A DNA stretch of 64,000 nucleotides from NCBI GenBank assembly GCA_004764695.1, contig SMSO01000031.1, positions 6,009,261 to 6,073,260 on the forward strand, in the 5' to 3' direction. Within the stretch, counting starts at the first letter, position 1. Each line of letters begins with the position of its first letter. The notes beneath the pieces were generated by a model. The model did no database searches, was not told where the DNA came from, and was given only the letters and a program-made list of their open reading frames with translations. Both the position numbers and the translations under genes were made by a program. The stretch comes from Schizochytrium sp. TIO01. Lineage: Eukaryota > Sar > Bigyra > Thraustochytrida > Thraustochytriidae. Positions 22,147 through 33,217 of this stretch are shown here, in pieces.

Positions 22147-23954
22147 GTGACGCTCAACGTTTTCCCTGAGGCTTTAAAACTCGTCATTTGCGTGGCCAGT
22201 TTTCATTACCTTATAAAAACAAATTGCAAATCGAACACCCCCTCCCCTGAGCCCGGCCCGATCAGCAAGTCTCCACTCAACTACATATTGTGACCAAGCG
22301 GAATCGCCAAGCAACCAACATCAGTCATCCGAGTGCCTTGTAATACCCGCTCATGTATGTGCCCGGTCAGTCAGGCGAGCCACACAACTCACTCCCTCAC
22401 TCCCTCACCCCTTCAACTTCTTCCCGCTCCTCGTATGTACCTACTACTCCTTCAAACATAAACTCATAAACGCAACATTCTAAAAACCCTCCACCGCAAC
22501 GACCTTTTCCGTGTACCCACCACACTCGCTCGCAGCGGGTCTCCTCCGCATCAAACGAATTCCTCTACAGACCAACAGAGGCAAAGCGAAGGTGCAAAAA
22601 GCAGGAGGGAAAAAAATTAACACGTGGGCGGGCTCGAACCTGCGTCCTCGCGCCCACGGCAGCCAGCCGCCCTGCCTGCCTGCTGCCTGCCCGCCGCCGC
22701 CGCGAGCCCGGCGAGGCAGCGCTGCGCGCGCGGCGGCAGGCGCAGCGCGGGCAAAAAGGAGGGGAGGAGAAAACCCTTGAGGGTGTGAAAGATTGGAGCT
22801 GCCCTTGCGAAGCAGAGGAGCGGCCCACACAGCGATTGATCGTTGTTTTCGATCAGCAATACACTTGACTCGGTAGAAACCTCAGTGTCGAAGTATTGCC
22901 GCTGAGGAAGAACAACTTGAGTGAGCCCCGCTCCCTTATAAAGCTCCGGCGCGCGCGGCGGAACTTGGGCGGATCTAGAGGGGAACGGGAGAGGAGCTCA
23001 GGTGGAACTCTTGCGGAACCAGCGCTGGCGGGTTAGGTGGTTCTGTGGGTAAAGCTGGAGCCCAAGGGGCGCTGGAGATGGACGTCGTGGCTGAGGATAT
23101 GCTGCGGCTGAGGTCGCGAAAGACGGAGGGAAGTGGGCACGAGGCAAGAGCATCTGCATCGTGGTTGCGTGCTTTTGATTGATTCCAGGGTTGTGGAGTG
23201 AGGGAGAGCCTTTGGCCATCCTGCGTGGAAACTCAGAAACGAACAGCGACCATTTCCGAACACAGAGGGCAATCATGACTGACCTATGTCGTTCATTGTC
23301 AAGCGCCATTTCACCGGAAACGTGATGGTATGGACCGAAACGAATATCTTTGTTGTTGAGGACAGTTTGAAGAAGAAAACACACGATTGTCTGTGTTGGT
23401 TTTGCACGCCTTTCCACGAATCCTGGAACTTTTTTCACCTTTTGAAAAGTGACTTTTGGGATGAAGTGCAGTACACATGAACTGAAAGAATTCCTCTTCT
23501 TCTTTCGGCAACATGCCAAGGTATCGTCAGGGAACACAACGTCAACTTGCTTTTGATGGCACCTTCTTTTTTCGAAGCTGCTAACAACGATATGCTTTGT
23601 ATCAAGACGAGGTAGGTTTTTTTCATCTTCAGAAAGAGTTTTTGTTGTTGGTGGTGGTATTGTTATTTTTTCATTAATTTATTAATTTTTATTTTAAAAT
23701 TAAATCAAATTAATTTTAATTATTAAAAATTAAATTTAAAATATGTTTATGTTTATACTAGGCAGGTAGTAGAATTGAGTAGTAGTATTAGCGATGTTTG
23801 TCGAGTAGGTAAGTTAGCGAACTTGGATACCCGAGGCTACGAGTCTACTCTGCGGGTTGGCGGCATACACCTACTGCCGCCGCTGCCTGAGGCGGCGGGC
23901 TGCGGACCACCAAGGCAGCAACGAGGAAAACAACCCCCCCATTTGCTAGCCGCA
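22147..23954. other. Spacer with a GC-rich island and an AT-rich block
   Basis: Pyrimidine-rich sequence at 22380-22450, a strongly GC-rich island at about 22620-22760 (GCC/CTGCCTGC repeats), and an A/T-only block at about 23665-23745. Frames at 22998-23537 (minus) and 23286-23480 (plus, ATG) overlap on opposite strands and show no recognised family. Confidence 0.55.
22608..22660 (-). other. Hairpin with Pol III B-box-like core and downstream T7
   Basis: On the minus strand, GGTTCGAGCCC (22640-22630) fits the B-box consensus GGTTCGANNCC. It lies inside a hairpin whose 8-bp stem is 22623-22630 with 22651-22658, and a T7 run (22616-22610) follows. The element is too short and has no D or anticodon arm, so it is not a tRNA. 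It may be a tRNA-derived repeat remnant or chance. Confidence 0.3.
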
Positions 23955-25840
23955 ATGGAGTTTTTAGGCCGCAACAATGACGCAGAAGAAACCACCTCCA
24001 TGGGTCGCGCCTTCGCAGTATTGGTGACTCTTCGCATCGTAAACTCACTGCTCGTACGCACATACTTTGACCCGGATGAGTACTGGCAGTCACTGGAGAT
24101 CGCGTATTGTATGGCATTTGACAATCCACAGAAATGTCATAAGTAAGTTTATGTATCTGGGGCTCATGAAGAGACACAACAGGCAAAGTAGGAGAAATCA
24201 ACCTCAAGTGCGTGGGTCCTTCAGTTTGACCTCAACTTTGGACATGGCAACCTTGGATTTTAATTGACATCCACACTCACTTATACACCATGCTTGGTTG
24301 TTTTTGCATGATTCGCTTTTTTGTTTTGTTTTCGTTAATCTTAATCTTTTCCTACCTGGTCCAATCTTGTTCTCGCCGCAATGGCCACAACAGAACATGG
24401 GAATGGCAAGAAGGAATTGAAATACGGGGCTATGCTCATCCTGCTCTCTTTGCAATGTTCTACTCAGTAACGAAACAATTGGGATGCGACTCCCGGTGGA
24501 TGATTGCGTATGGTCCAAGAATAATCTCCGCAGTATTTGCAGCTGTGGGCGATCTTGCCACATATAAACTGGGAGCAAGGCTTGGAGGCATCAACCTTGG
24601 CATCACAGCTTTAGCGTGTCAGATTTTCAACTGGTTTTACTTTTACACATGTGTAAGGACGTACTCCAACAGCATTGAATGCGTACTCACAACATGTGCA
24701 CTTGCGTATTGGCCTCTTGGCCCGACAGCATCATCTGGACGAGGACACAGTCAGACTAGAACTGCACTCATTTTTGCTGCGCTGGCGGTGATCATGCGTC
24801 CCTCCGCTGCTATATTCTGGATTTATTTAGGTCTTCGCCACCTTATTTGTGGCTTCGACTTAATAACTGAGCGTGCTCAATTTCTGTTCCTGCAAGTTCT
24901 CCCTATCGGAACAATTGCACTGTTGTCAATGATCCTTATTGATCGATGGGGCTACGGCACCTGGACGAATGTGCCTTATAACTTTTTCCGCATAAACGTT
25001 ATAGAAAATGTTAGCGCGGAATATGGAGTGCATGTTTGGCATTGGTATATTACCGAGTGCATTCCAGCAATTACGGGTACGTGGATTCCAGCAATAGCTA
25101 TGGGAGTTAAATCTTGTCTTCGAACGCATCGGCGAGCTCGAATGCTTCTTGAATTCGTCGTGTGGGGTTTCCTTGTCCTGAGTTTCAATGGACACAAAGA
25201 ACTACGGTTTGCATTGCCAATGGTGCCAGTGCTTTCAGTGATTGCAGGAATTGGCGTTACAGAAATGCCTTGCTGTAAAGCACGCGACTATTACCTACGA
25301 TTCGCGCAGCTCAGTAATATTATTGCAGCTCTATATTTGTCCACTATGCACCAAGCAGCACCCGTTCCTCTCATGGACAACCTAGCCATGCTGAGGGCTG
25401 ACTCTGATCAAGGATCAGGCCACTTTATAGATTTTTACACAAGATGCCACGCAACACCATATTGGTCACACGTTCATGGCGCAGATATCTCGCGCATGCG
25501 ATTTCTTGATTGCTCCCCTTCATTGCCGGCTCTAGCGAAAGTCCCGACCATGAGTATGCATTATCTTCAGGGTATTGAAGAGGAGGACGATTTTTTCCAG
25601 CAGCCTTTGGAGCGGTTGCGCACTAGATTAGTGTCTGACAGCTTACGCCAGCCTCCAACGAGGCTAATATTCACCACCGAAACGGTGTGCGAGTCCATGC
25701 TTTCATACATTGAAACCTCTTTTGGTTATTGGGAATGTGACAGATTTCCACATACACCAAGCATCGACTATGTCATGCTTTGCTCAAATGAAACAATGGT
25801 TTCCACGAAGGAGGTATACAAAACGTCACAAAACGCTTGA
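23955..25840 (+). CDS. GPI mannosyltransferase 3 (PIG-B / Gpi10), two exons
   Basis: Spliced from 23955-24142 and 24394-25840. Donor GTAAGT, acceptor ACAACAG, intron 251 nt; the phase matches exactly and yields a 544-aa product, about the usual family length. Exon 1 gives LRIVNSLLVRTYFDPDEYWQ, the catalytic-Asp lumenal loop of GT22 mannosyltransferases (near residue 40). The junction reads CHKTWEWQEGIEIRGYAHP, the family's TWEW/R-x-Y-x-HP block. Multiple hydrophobic helices follow, with IMRPSAAIFW, the YGTWTNVPYNFF loop and SFNGHKELRFALPMVP near residue 325 (family HKEFRF). PIG-B adds the third mannose to the GPI core in the ER from dolichol-phosphate mannose. Exon 2 read alone starts inside the intron, so unspliced frames mislead here. 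Confidence 0.93.
24143..24393 (+). other. Canonical 251-nt intron in PIG-B gene
   Basis: GTAAGT at 24143, CAG ending at 24393. Splicing converts AA|A to a Lys codon and restores the conserved TWEW block. This provides an internal reference for normal intron size and splice signals. Confidence 0.9.
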
Positions 25841-26193
25841 CATACGTCATTCAAAACATCAATCTTGAACTGGAACGTATAGTGATGGTCCTAGTAGCTT
25901 AAGGGGTGACATGGTGAGGTATGACACTATAAGATATAAGGTGCTCTTGGGCAGATTTGAACCAACTTGGTTCATTTGTACAGTCTTTATTTCAAGCTAC
26001 ATGAGTTCGGAATGAGTCTTCGAGCGGCTTAATACTCCCGTAACACTTACACAGAGATAGTGCTTCATGATGGTCCGCCTGTCTCTCACAAACATCGATC
26101 TGTTACACACCCTGCTGGTTTCGGGTCCTTACGAGTCTCAAGGAAGGGGCTTGCACAAGTCTCAGTCACATTTTGTTGAAAAATTTCCACTTG

Positions 26194-26649
26194 ATGGCTA
26201 TGTTCAAAATCACAACTACTCACACTCTTTCAGCGGTCTCTTTCGTTCTCTGGGCCGCCTTTGCCGTGCCCTCTCCTATGCGGTGTTCCTTTTCAAGAGA
26301 AATATTATGTTGTAAAATATCTCCTTATACCGAATGTCTAGGAGACGAGGAGGACGCCGGCATATCCTGATTCTACCCCTTTTTTCTTTTTTAATTCATC
26401 TGTTGCGCGCTTTCATAACACCCAAGACAAAACACGCTCACTCGTCAGGCTAGGACCTTTTCATCTTTCATCCGGAGTCGCAATTTTTCAATTGCATTAG
26501 AAGACGCACTCTATTCAGGTGAAACAGATGTTGCTCCTGAGGACTGCGCCTTTGTCAGTATTCATGAGTTTGCGTCATTCTTGGACGAAGGAACTGGCCA
26601 AATTGACACAGACGAGGATGTGTTGATTGTACAATTTTGCAAGTTATAA
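26194..26649 (+). CDS. Small putative secreted Cys-containing protein, two exons
   Basis: Exon 1 is 26194-26311: ATG followed by a signal-peptide-like segment (THTLSAVSFVLWAAFAVPSP) and two Cys positions. A GTAAAA donor at 26312 and a CTATTCAG acceptor ending at 26518 remove a 207-nt intron, split a Cys codon (T|GT) and keep a CC pair. Exon 2 (26519-26649) is acidic and coherent: APEDCAFVSIHEFASFLDEG, then VLIVQFCKL and stop. The product is 82 aa with five Cys and a predicted cleavage site near residue 26-28. Unspliced, exon 1 stops at 26368-26370. No family is recognised; the C...CC...C spacing is only loosely reminiscent of small secreted Cys-rich proteins. Exon 2 has convincing coding character; the join is inference. 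Confidence 0.5.
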
Positions 26650-27474
26650 GAAGAGAGAAAAGAGAAATCACCCATGTGGCTCAATCTACTAGTGGCAATC
26701 TGAGCCAACATGCAATGGTGGCTTTGGTCAACAGGCTCGCGTATATGTCCGGTTCTAACAAAAGGTGCGTTCAGTAGTCTACTGAATACATGGCGTTAGG
26801 CTGGAATGGACGCAAAAAAAAGGTATACTTCTCGTAAATGAGTCAGAGCTTTCCTGCAGTATTCGTTTTGCGCCATGTAGTGAATTCCTGAACATCACTT
26901 TCTCATTTAATGCTGATCCTTCCTTCTCTTTTCGTCTTCTTAATAACAAGAGCAACCTTGACCTTTGGGACACATATAGGACGAGCAGGAGATTGTCCTC
27001 GCAGAGTTTGTTCACCATTGCGGTCAGTAAACATTATAAAATATGTTATAGAAATGAACATGGAAGGGTCATCTATTCTTAGGCCAAAGGGAGCAACGAG
27101 CGCAGAATTAGCACTATCGTTTGCCGCCCCTATCAATCCTTTCACTTGGGATTAAAAACCCAACCCGAATTATTTCGTTCATCAAGTATATAAATATGAA
27201 TGATATTGGCCTGTTATAATTGTCCTATGACAAGGATGTCGTAGTTTACTAGTTCTGTGATAGTAGAAAGGACCCATTGTGGGATACCATTCTAATAATT
27301 GAAAACGCGAAACGAGCATTGCGTGTGCTCAGGGAATGATGACAGGTTTTCCTCTAGCGCTGCCTTAGGGAAGTTATTTTGCATTCTGAGAACTCGTCCG
27401 GCTAGCACTGCCAAAGACGCTGAACTCTTTTCATGTGTTCACTCGTTTGCTTTTATGCTAAAACTTTTGAATTT
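26650..27474. other. Spacer between convergent genes
   Basis: Overlapping ~80-codon frames on both strands at 26903-27155 are unsupported. Nothing else is seen. Confidence 0.5.
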
Positions 27475-29220
27475 TCAAGCAAAAGGATCAAACCAAGAAA
27501 TGGGTAGCCCCGTCGTGTTGCTGCAATTATCCTTATTGTGAGCTCCTGGGATCTCTCCTCGATTTTGAGAGCTTGTTTCCTGGTTGTATTCAGATGGAAG
27601 ATCGCAGTCTAATCTATTTGGCCCCTGTTGTGCGAATGCATGCGAATTGCTCATATTGCTCGCTTGTGGGTGGGATAATGAAGTACGAAAGGTATCTCGT
27701 GTATTAGGGGGTTGCGGTGCGAACGTTGATACTGCGAACGGATCAAAAGCATCGAAGTGTGTTGAGGTTTGGGCCATCGTTGGTAACTGTCCCTGAAATC
27801 TCAAGTTGTCGGATTGATGCACTCCTGGCATAACAGTACTATTTGGAGATGAAAAGTGTTGATGATGTTGCGAAGATACCGCGCTCGATGATGAAGCATG
27901 CAGAGGATCAAACTCAGTAGGTGTTGAGAAGGTACATACAGCTCGAGGAGGTTCCCCTGAAGTATAAATTATGTCCAAATTTTCATTTTGATAGTTCTGC
28001 GAACTTGTCACAAATGGTTGTGTAGAAGAGCCAGAACTGGTATCGCTGGTAAGTTCTTGACCTCTTCGACGGGCTAAGCGATCCTTTGCAGCATCACTGG
28101 CACTCTTACTCCTGGACGAAGCAAGGCTTGCTGTAGGGGATACATTAACTTTTGAAGCAAAATCATGCGTAATCTGTTCTGTAGACACGTTTGTAGACTC
28201 TCGTGTACGCAAATAGGTCCCTAAATGCTGCTGCCTCTCCATTTGTGCAAGCGTCGGCGGTTGAGCAGTGGTGCCCTTCGACTTCTGTCTCGACAGTGCT
28301 TTTGTTACAGTCTTAATGCTGTCCATGAACTGTGCAACGTTCCGTATAGGAGGTCTTGCCTCAGGGTCAAGTGTAAGAGCCCATCGGACAAGACGTATAT
28401 ATTCGTCACTCATATTGTGTGTTTCAGGAAAGTTAAGCTTACCAGATATAATTGCAAGGTCACTACCACCCTCAAAAGCATGGGTATGAAATCCTAAAGC
28501 AAATAAAGCACATCCAAATGCCCACACATCTACCTTTTCGTTGATTAATTGTCCTGTGTATAAGTCGCATAACTCCGGCGCACGATACAAAGGCGTAGTC
28601 CCTCGGAGCACGATTGCTTCCATTTGTTGACGCTCTTCCTTTGTTTCACATCGGGTGCTTTGCTTTGAACATGATCCAAAGTCGCACAGGTATGCATTTT
28701 GCGCATCGATGTCTAGAAGTATGTTTTCAAGTTTGATATCACGATGAGCAATAGGTGGCTTTTGGTCGTGCAGGAACTCCAGAGCTCGTGCAATCTGGCT
28801 CATGATATTTAGAATCTCAAACTCAAGTAGTGCTTCACCCTTTGCTTTTCGCGCCACGGCGTAATCCAACAACGTTCCGCCTGGATAGTGTTTCATAACA
28901 AGGTAGACCTCAGCTTGAAGCTCTTTTGTGTCATTGATTCTTTGTACCTCTTCAGAGGTGATATAACCAACCAAATGCTCATGTTGTAGGGATTTAAGGA
29001 GGGCAATCTCCCGACGAGCTTCTGTGAGTCGTTCGGCAGATACTGGTACAGTCTTTTTGATCACAACAGTATCAGCTACGGCGAACTCATCATGCAGCAC
29101 TCGTGCTAAAAATATGGTGCCCTGGCTTCCATCAGCGATCTTGTGTTGCAGTGTGTAGGTACTTTCATGCACTTGAACAGTCTTGGTACTGCTCGACTTG
29201 AATGGAGTGAACTTCCGCAT
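27475..29220 (-). CDS. NAK-family (AAK1/GAK/Ark-like) serine/threonine kinase
   Basis: ATG 29220 gives 581 aa; the frame extends to a TTG at 29289. The kinase domain covers residues ~18-296: a Gly-rich loop IADGSQGTIFLA, a VVIKK lysine, catalytic HRDIKLEN (about 157), LCDFGS (about 180) and TTPLYRAPELCDLY. LCDFGS and the TTxxYRAPE-DLY segment followed by INEKVDVWAFGCALFALGF are characteristic of the Numb-associated kinase group, as is CxLY-type helix F. All catalytic residues are present. The C-terminal half is disordered, Ser/Gln-rich, and contains FDAFDPFAV, FDPLH and the C-terminal WFDPFA. DPF-type motifs bind the AP-2 α-appendage, so a role in clathrin-mediated endocytosis, as for AAK1 phosphorylating AP2 μ2, is a reasonable inference. 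Acts at the plasma membrane or endosomes if so. Confidence 0.9.
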   Translation of the reverse strand: MRKFTPFKSSSTKTVQVHESTYTLQHKIADGSQGTIFLARVLHDEFAVADTVVIKKTVPVSAERLTEARREIALLKSLQHEHLVGYITSEEVQRINDTKELQAEVYLVMKHYPGGTLLDYAVARKAKGEALLEFEILNIMSQIARALEFLHDQKPPIAHRDIKLENILLDIDAQNAYLCDFGSCSKQSTRCETKEERQQMEAIVLRGTTPLYRAPELCDLYTGQLINEKVDVWAFGCALFALGFHTHAFEGGSDLAIISGKLNFPETHNMSDEYIRLVRWALTLDPEARPPIRNVAQFMDSIKTVTKALSRQKSKGTTAQPPTLAQMERQQHLGTYLRTRESTNVSTEQITHDFASKVNVSPTASLASSRSKSASDAAKDRLARRRGQELTSDTSSGSSTQPFVTSSQNYQNENLDIIYTSGEPPRAVCTFSTPTEFDPLHASSSSAVSSQHHQHFSSPNSTVMPGVHQSDNLRFQGQLPTMAQTSTHFDAFDPFAVSTFAPQPPNTRDTFRTSLSHPQASNMSNSHAFAQQGPNRLDCDLPSEYNQETSSQNRGEIPGAHNKDNCSNTTGLPISWFDPFA

Positions 29221-30633
29221 AATCCAGTTGTGGGTTGTCTTTATTGCAATTCTAGGTTCTAGTTTTGAGACAAGTCCGGCTGTTACCAATATGACGATTG
29301 ATCACGAGGAAATGCTTTGCAAGAACCGGGGAGGGGTCTCGCTTGTCTTTCTCGTGGGGCCTGTCTCGTCGATCTAATTGTCAGTTAGAATGCTTGTGGA
29401 GCACTGAAGCTGGATCACCTGCGCGATCTTCGCTGTCTGCTGCCTGAGAAAAATCGAAGAACTGAAGGCCTAGATCTTGGCGGCATAGATTTGGTAACCT
29501 ACCTTTTAAACGCACTTTTGAAGAATAGATATTGTACAAAAGTTTTCAATGAAAAAAGAAAAAGAAAAAGAAAATTAAAAAGAAAAAGAAAAAGAAGGCC
29601 TAGTACTACCTCAGGCTACCTATCTAAAGCTGTATTTTTTAATTTTCAATTTTAATTTGCCTAGCACAACATCTTGGTGTTGCAGGGAGCAACAGGTAAT
29701 GGATGCTTTTAGCCACTAACCAACCTGAGGCTAGAGAGGACTTGTACAGCAGGAACAGTCTCTCACTGGCTGGATTGTCCAGACCGATAGCCTCATCCAA
29801 AGAAGAAAACCAAAGGCTGCCACCATGATAATTTATCAATCGAATCAAACAAATCAAATGTGCCCACTCCTAGTTGCTCAACACTTCCACCAATCCATTT
29901 TTATCCCAGAATCGTTTCTATAATATACAGTATCTTGTGTGCAACGAGTTACGAATAGATTAATTGCAGCCTGTAGCGTATGCATAATCTGTATCTTTGG
30001 TTTGAAGATGTTTCAGGAAAACCAGATGACTCATAGCTAACTCAATCTTCAGTCATCATCAAAATAATGTAATACTTGGATGTGGCTTAAAAAGCACATG
30101 TTTGGTCCAGCTCCTTCGAACGAAGAAGAGTCTTGGAAGAGATGTGATAATTTAGGATTTAATAATTTGCTAATATCTCTTGTGGACAGCGTTGCCACAA
30201 ATAAATGTAGTGGCTTCAAGAGATTATTATTTTCCTAGATAAATGCTCTTCAATTCATTTTGGTGATAAAGCGTAAATCGTCCTACCAAACTGCAAGAAC
30301 CTGTAGTCTTGCTTGGAGACTTTATAGAGCCCAACATACACGAGTGCATCCTTTTCCAATGACGATTCCTTCAAGAGTTCATAAAATGTTGACCCTAATC
30401 AGCGATCAAGTGTTAATTCGACGAACAATCTTTTCAACGCAAACTTCGCGAAGAAGTGCAAAATAATCATTTCATGACCAGCCCCTTTGCAGGTTTCCAT
30501 CAACCGGCAAGCTTTTGTCTTTTTTCAAACTCGCCAAGATCTGGCATGCAGCCTTAACTGACTTGTGACACCAATTGGTTCTCGTGAGCAAACCGTTCTT
30601 GTCCACACCTACGACCACTTATATTCTGCAATT
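29221..30633. other. Spacer, A-rich tract
   Basis: The 5' flank of the NAK kinase; holds an AAAAAG/AAAG tract at about 29549-29597. No supported gene. Confidence 0.5.
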
Positions 30634-30906
30634 TTATTTACAACTAGCAAAATCTTCCTGCCAGTGATCTTCTTCCTCAACAACGTCCGGCTTACTAAGC
30701 CTCTGCGCTAGAGGAAGGGACCTTTGGCCACCCGTGCATTGCGTGTGCGCTACTCTCGTGGTATCGTCATCATCGTCATGATTCCCTTTGCCCACGTTTT
30801 CCAACGTAGTCCCTTCACCCGAGAAAGAACTCGTAACTTGCCTCGTGTCCCTGCATGCCAAGGTCCACCACTGCCAAGCAGCCACAACAAGCACACGTAG
30901 GTACAC
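30634..30906 (-). CDS. Hypothetical last exon, acidic C-terminus
   Basis: An open frame without a convincing ATG. Its 3' part reads coherently (a short Asp run, SLPLAQRLSKPDVVEEEDHW) and stops as TGTAAATAAAATT, where the stop overlaps an AATAAA-like poly(A) signal. A short upstream ATG peptide (MAMASRKRPGRR) lies around 31000 on the same strand and could be a first exon, but I could not fix the splice. The gene would be divergent from the PET100-like gene. Function unknown. Confidence 0.33.
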   Translation of the reverse strand: MYLRVLVVAAWQWWTLACRDTRQVTSSFSGEGTTLENVGKGNHDDDDDTTRVAHTQCTGGQRSLPLAQRLSKPDVVEEEDHWQEDFASCK

Positions 30907-31741
30907 TCACAGGCTCGATCCTGCAGCCCCTCTTCGCAGCCGCCTTCGTTCCCTATCTGCGACCCGGGCGTTTCCTCGAAGCCATCGCCATCGCTGCGCA
31001 GAACCCGTCAGACTCGAAGGCGGCCCAATCGATCGATCGCTGACACATAAACAACGATTTAGGCATATTCGAGCGGAGTTTTGTTTCCTCTTCACGCAAA
31101 ATGGGAAAGGCCACTCTTAGGGTAAACGATGGCTAGACCCTACCTGTTTTCTCTTTAGCTCGAGCAAAAATACAATTTCTTATTCCCCTTTGGGAACTAG
31201 GTGGTAACTCCTACGGTAATAGCTATAAGGAAGACTACTGCTTCCAAAGTCTTTATTTACTAAACTCAAACAAACATTTTTCAAAATGGTATTTTCTTCT
31301 CTATCGTTATTAACTAAAACATTGAGAAATAGATAAAGTATATGTATGTATGATTTTTATCATTCAACTTGAAATAGATAAATGCGAATGAGTGAATGAA
31401 TGAATGAATGAATGAATGAAACTTTGAAACTTATTTTTTCTTCTAATTTTTTTAAAGAGAGAAGAGAATAGAAAATTCGCTCTCTCTCTAGTTGGAGAGG
31501 TGCTAGTGAGGCAGATAGGGGTAATGCTAGAGGCCATCGGCAGCAGCACAGCAGCAGTAAACCCAGAACGACCGCGTGAGGCTCGCGATCGATTCACTTC
31601 CGCACGGAGGCCCGATCGGAGGACTTGGCAGAGCAAGGCGCGGTGGAAGGTCCTTGGAATTCGTTTCGTAAACCAGAAGCAACGGGTTTACGTGCTTAGA
31701 CCAGGCAGGAGCCAGGAGGAAAAGCGTCAGACATCGTCATC
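30907..31741. other. Spacer upstream of PET100-like gene
   Basis: Contains a (GAAT)n tract at 31393-31420 and short overlapping frames on both strands. Probably promoter and 5' UTR of the downstream gene. Confidence 0.45.
31393..31420. repeat. (GAAT)n tetranucleotide repeat
   Basis: Seven consecutive GAAT-type units, directly visible. Confidence 0.9.
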
Positions 31742-32459
31742 ATGGTGGTCCCCAAACGCGCCCCGCTTGAGATTTTCAAGTTTAGCGTGTACATTATTCG
31801 TAAGTGAGAGAAGGGGAGATGTCAGCTCGGAAATGTAAATCACCTGTCGAAGTGAAGTTTACATATGTACTGTCGCCTGTTCATATGGCATTGCTTCAGC
31901 TATTTTGTGTTTTTAGAATCTTGGTGAAACGTGGTCCTTTTTTCCTTGATACCCATGTTTCATCTTGACGAATGATATGGAAGTCAACTAAGAGAATTCG
32001 AATCCCATATGAACCACTTGTGGGCCACGTGCAAAAATATGCTTTGATTTGTTGGGCGATCAGTGACTGACGTGTTTTCGAAGGGACATCTCTTATTTTA
32101 ATGTCCGTGTGTTAAAATGAAAAACAGTTCCCATTGCCACAATCGCTTACATCAGCGAGCCCAAGGCAATGAGGGATCTCATCGAGTCTCGCAGATACAT
32201 CATTTACCCGCCTGAAGGTGATCGCCCTCCCCAGGGTTCAATTAAGGACATCAAGGCAGCTTTGAATACCATGAAAAACGAGAAGGCTGCTGAGGATGGC
32301 GTTGAAATCTCTGCTGCTGAGGCTGTGCCTGGCGTCCACGACATGGTGAAGCCTGTTGTGAGTGAGATGCCATCCCCTGGTGAGCAGCCTATTGTAGCTG
32401 CTGTACCCGTCGGCCAGACCTCCAGTGGCTGGTTTGGTTGGTTGTGGGGCAGTAAGTAA
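31742..32459 (+). CDS. PET100-like cytochrome c oxidase assembly factor, two exons
   Basis: Exon 1 (31742-31799) encodes MVVPKRAPLEIFKFSVYII. The donor GTAAGT is at 31800 and the acceptor AAACAG ends at 32127, a 328-nt intron. The split codon C|TT gives Leu and the frame continues PIATIAYISEPKAM, then RRYIIYPPEG. The joined N-terminus reproduces the PET100 pattern: LE-x-F-(K/R)-x3-Y, a short hydrophobic transmembrane helix beginning with Pro, and an R-x-Y/L-(x)n-PPE segment. PET100 is a small inner-membrane protein that aids assembly of complex IV in mitochondria. The product is 129 aa, longer than the animal form (about 73 aa) because of a ~75-residue acidic/Pro tail ending SGWFGWLWGSK. Family call is by pattern and is good; the tail is unexplained. 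The second exon read alone begins at ATG 32169 and would miss the diagnostic region. Confidence 0.8.
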
Positions 32460-32746
32460 GACTTCTTGAATGAACACAACCACTCTTCTATGCGCTTTTT
32501 ACCTCTTGCAAATGCGTTTATTTGCAAAGTTAGTCTCATATAGAAAACCTTTAATGAATGCATTTTAGTACCTTGTGATGTATTTTGTGCCCTGGCTTAT
32601 TTGTGCTTGGACTGGTCTTTCGATTGCTTTTCCATCCTCTTTCCCCTTCTTATTTTTTTTTTTGCGGGGGGAAACCTAAGCCACCTTTTAATAAAAGTGC
32701 CCTTCTTTCAATAACTCCATTTTTAAGAGGTGGTATTGCTTCGAAA

Positions 32747-33217
32747 ATGGCTGCGCTCGGGCGTCGAATCTATATCACTCAAGGGTTGGGTTCTTCCTTT
32801 GCTTATCTTCGCAACCTCTCGATCGATCTCACGAGTGCTCTCAATATCACTTACAATAAAATTATCCATTTTAAAAGATTACGCAACAGCACACAGTCTC
32901 AAAAGGATATAGCGTTCCCGGTTTTAGAGAAGGAGTTGTCGAATGCCAATGACTCCTTCGTTTTGTTCTCTCGCCGTGGCCTGAGAATACCCAATAGCTT
33001 GGCCTCGCCTCTCCACTACTTCTTTGAGAGCACATCTCAGTTCAACAGATATGTCCTTGTAGAAAATCAATCACGAGCCTTTTCCTCAATGAGCCCTTTC
33101 CTTGACAAGAAGTATCCACCAGAAGTGCAATTGCATCAGCCACTACCTCAGCACCAAAGCAGAACATTGCTCTATGGATGCATTCCATCGCTAATTATAG
33201 GAGCGAATGAAACTTGA
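32747..33217 (+). CDS. Hypothetical protein, 156 aa
   Basis: The ATG at 32747 (AAAATGG context) starts a basic, hydroxylated N-terminus (MAALGRRIYITQGLGSSFAYLRNLS) that could be a mitochondrial presequence. The middle is Leu/Asn/Ser-rich and the C-terminal part contains RAFSSMSPFLDKKYPPEVQL. The open frame continues upstream to 32585 through a non-coding-like Phe/Pro stretch, so the internal ATG is preferred. It lies 287 bp after the PET100-like stop on the same strand. No family recognised. Confidence 0.45.
   Translation: MAALGRRIYITQGLGSSFAYLRNLSIDLTSALNITYNKIIHFKRLRNSTQSQKDIAFPVLEKELSNANDSFVLFSRRGLRIPNSLASPLHYFFESTSQFNRYVLVENQSRAFSSMSPFLDKKYPPEVQLHQPLPQHQSRTLLYGCIPSLIIGANET

Noticed and set aside
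22620-22760. tRNA gene on the minus strand
   Set aside because: Only a B-box-like T-arm is present; acceptor, D-arm and anticodon arm cannot be drawn at tRNA spacing.
22998-23537. 179-codon minus-strand frame
   Set aside because: Starts at GTG, overlaps an ATG frame on the other strand, and shows no family; neither can be preferred.
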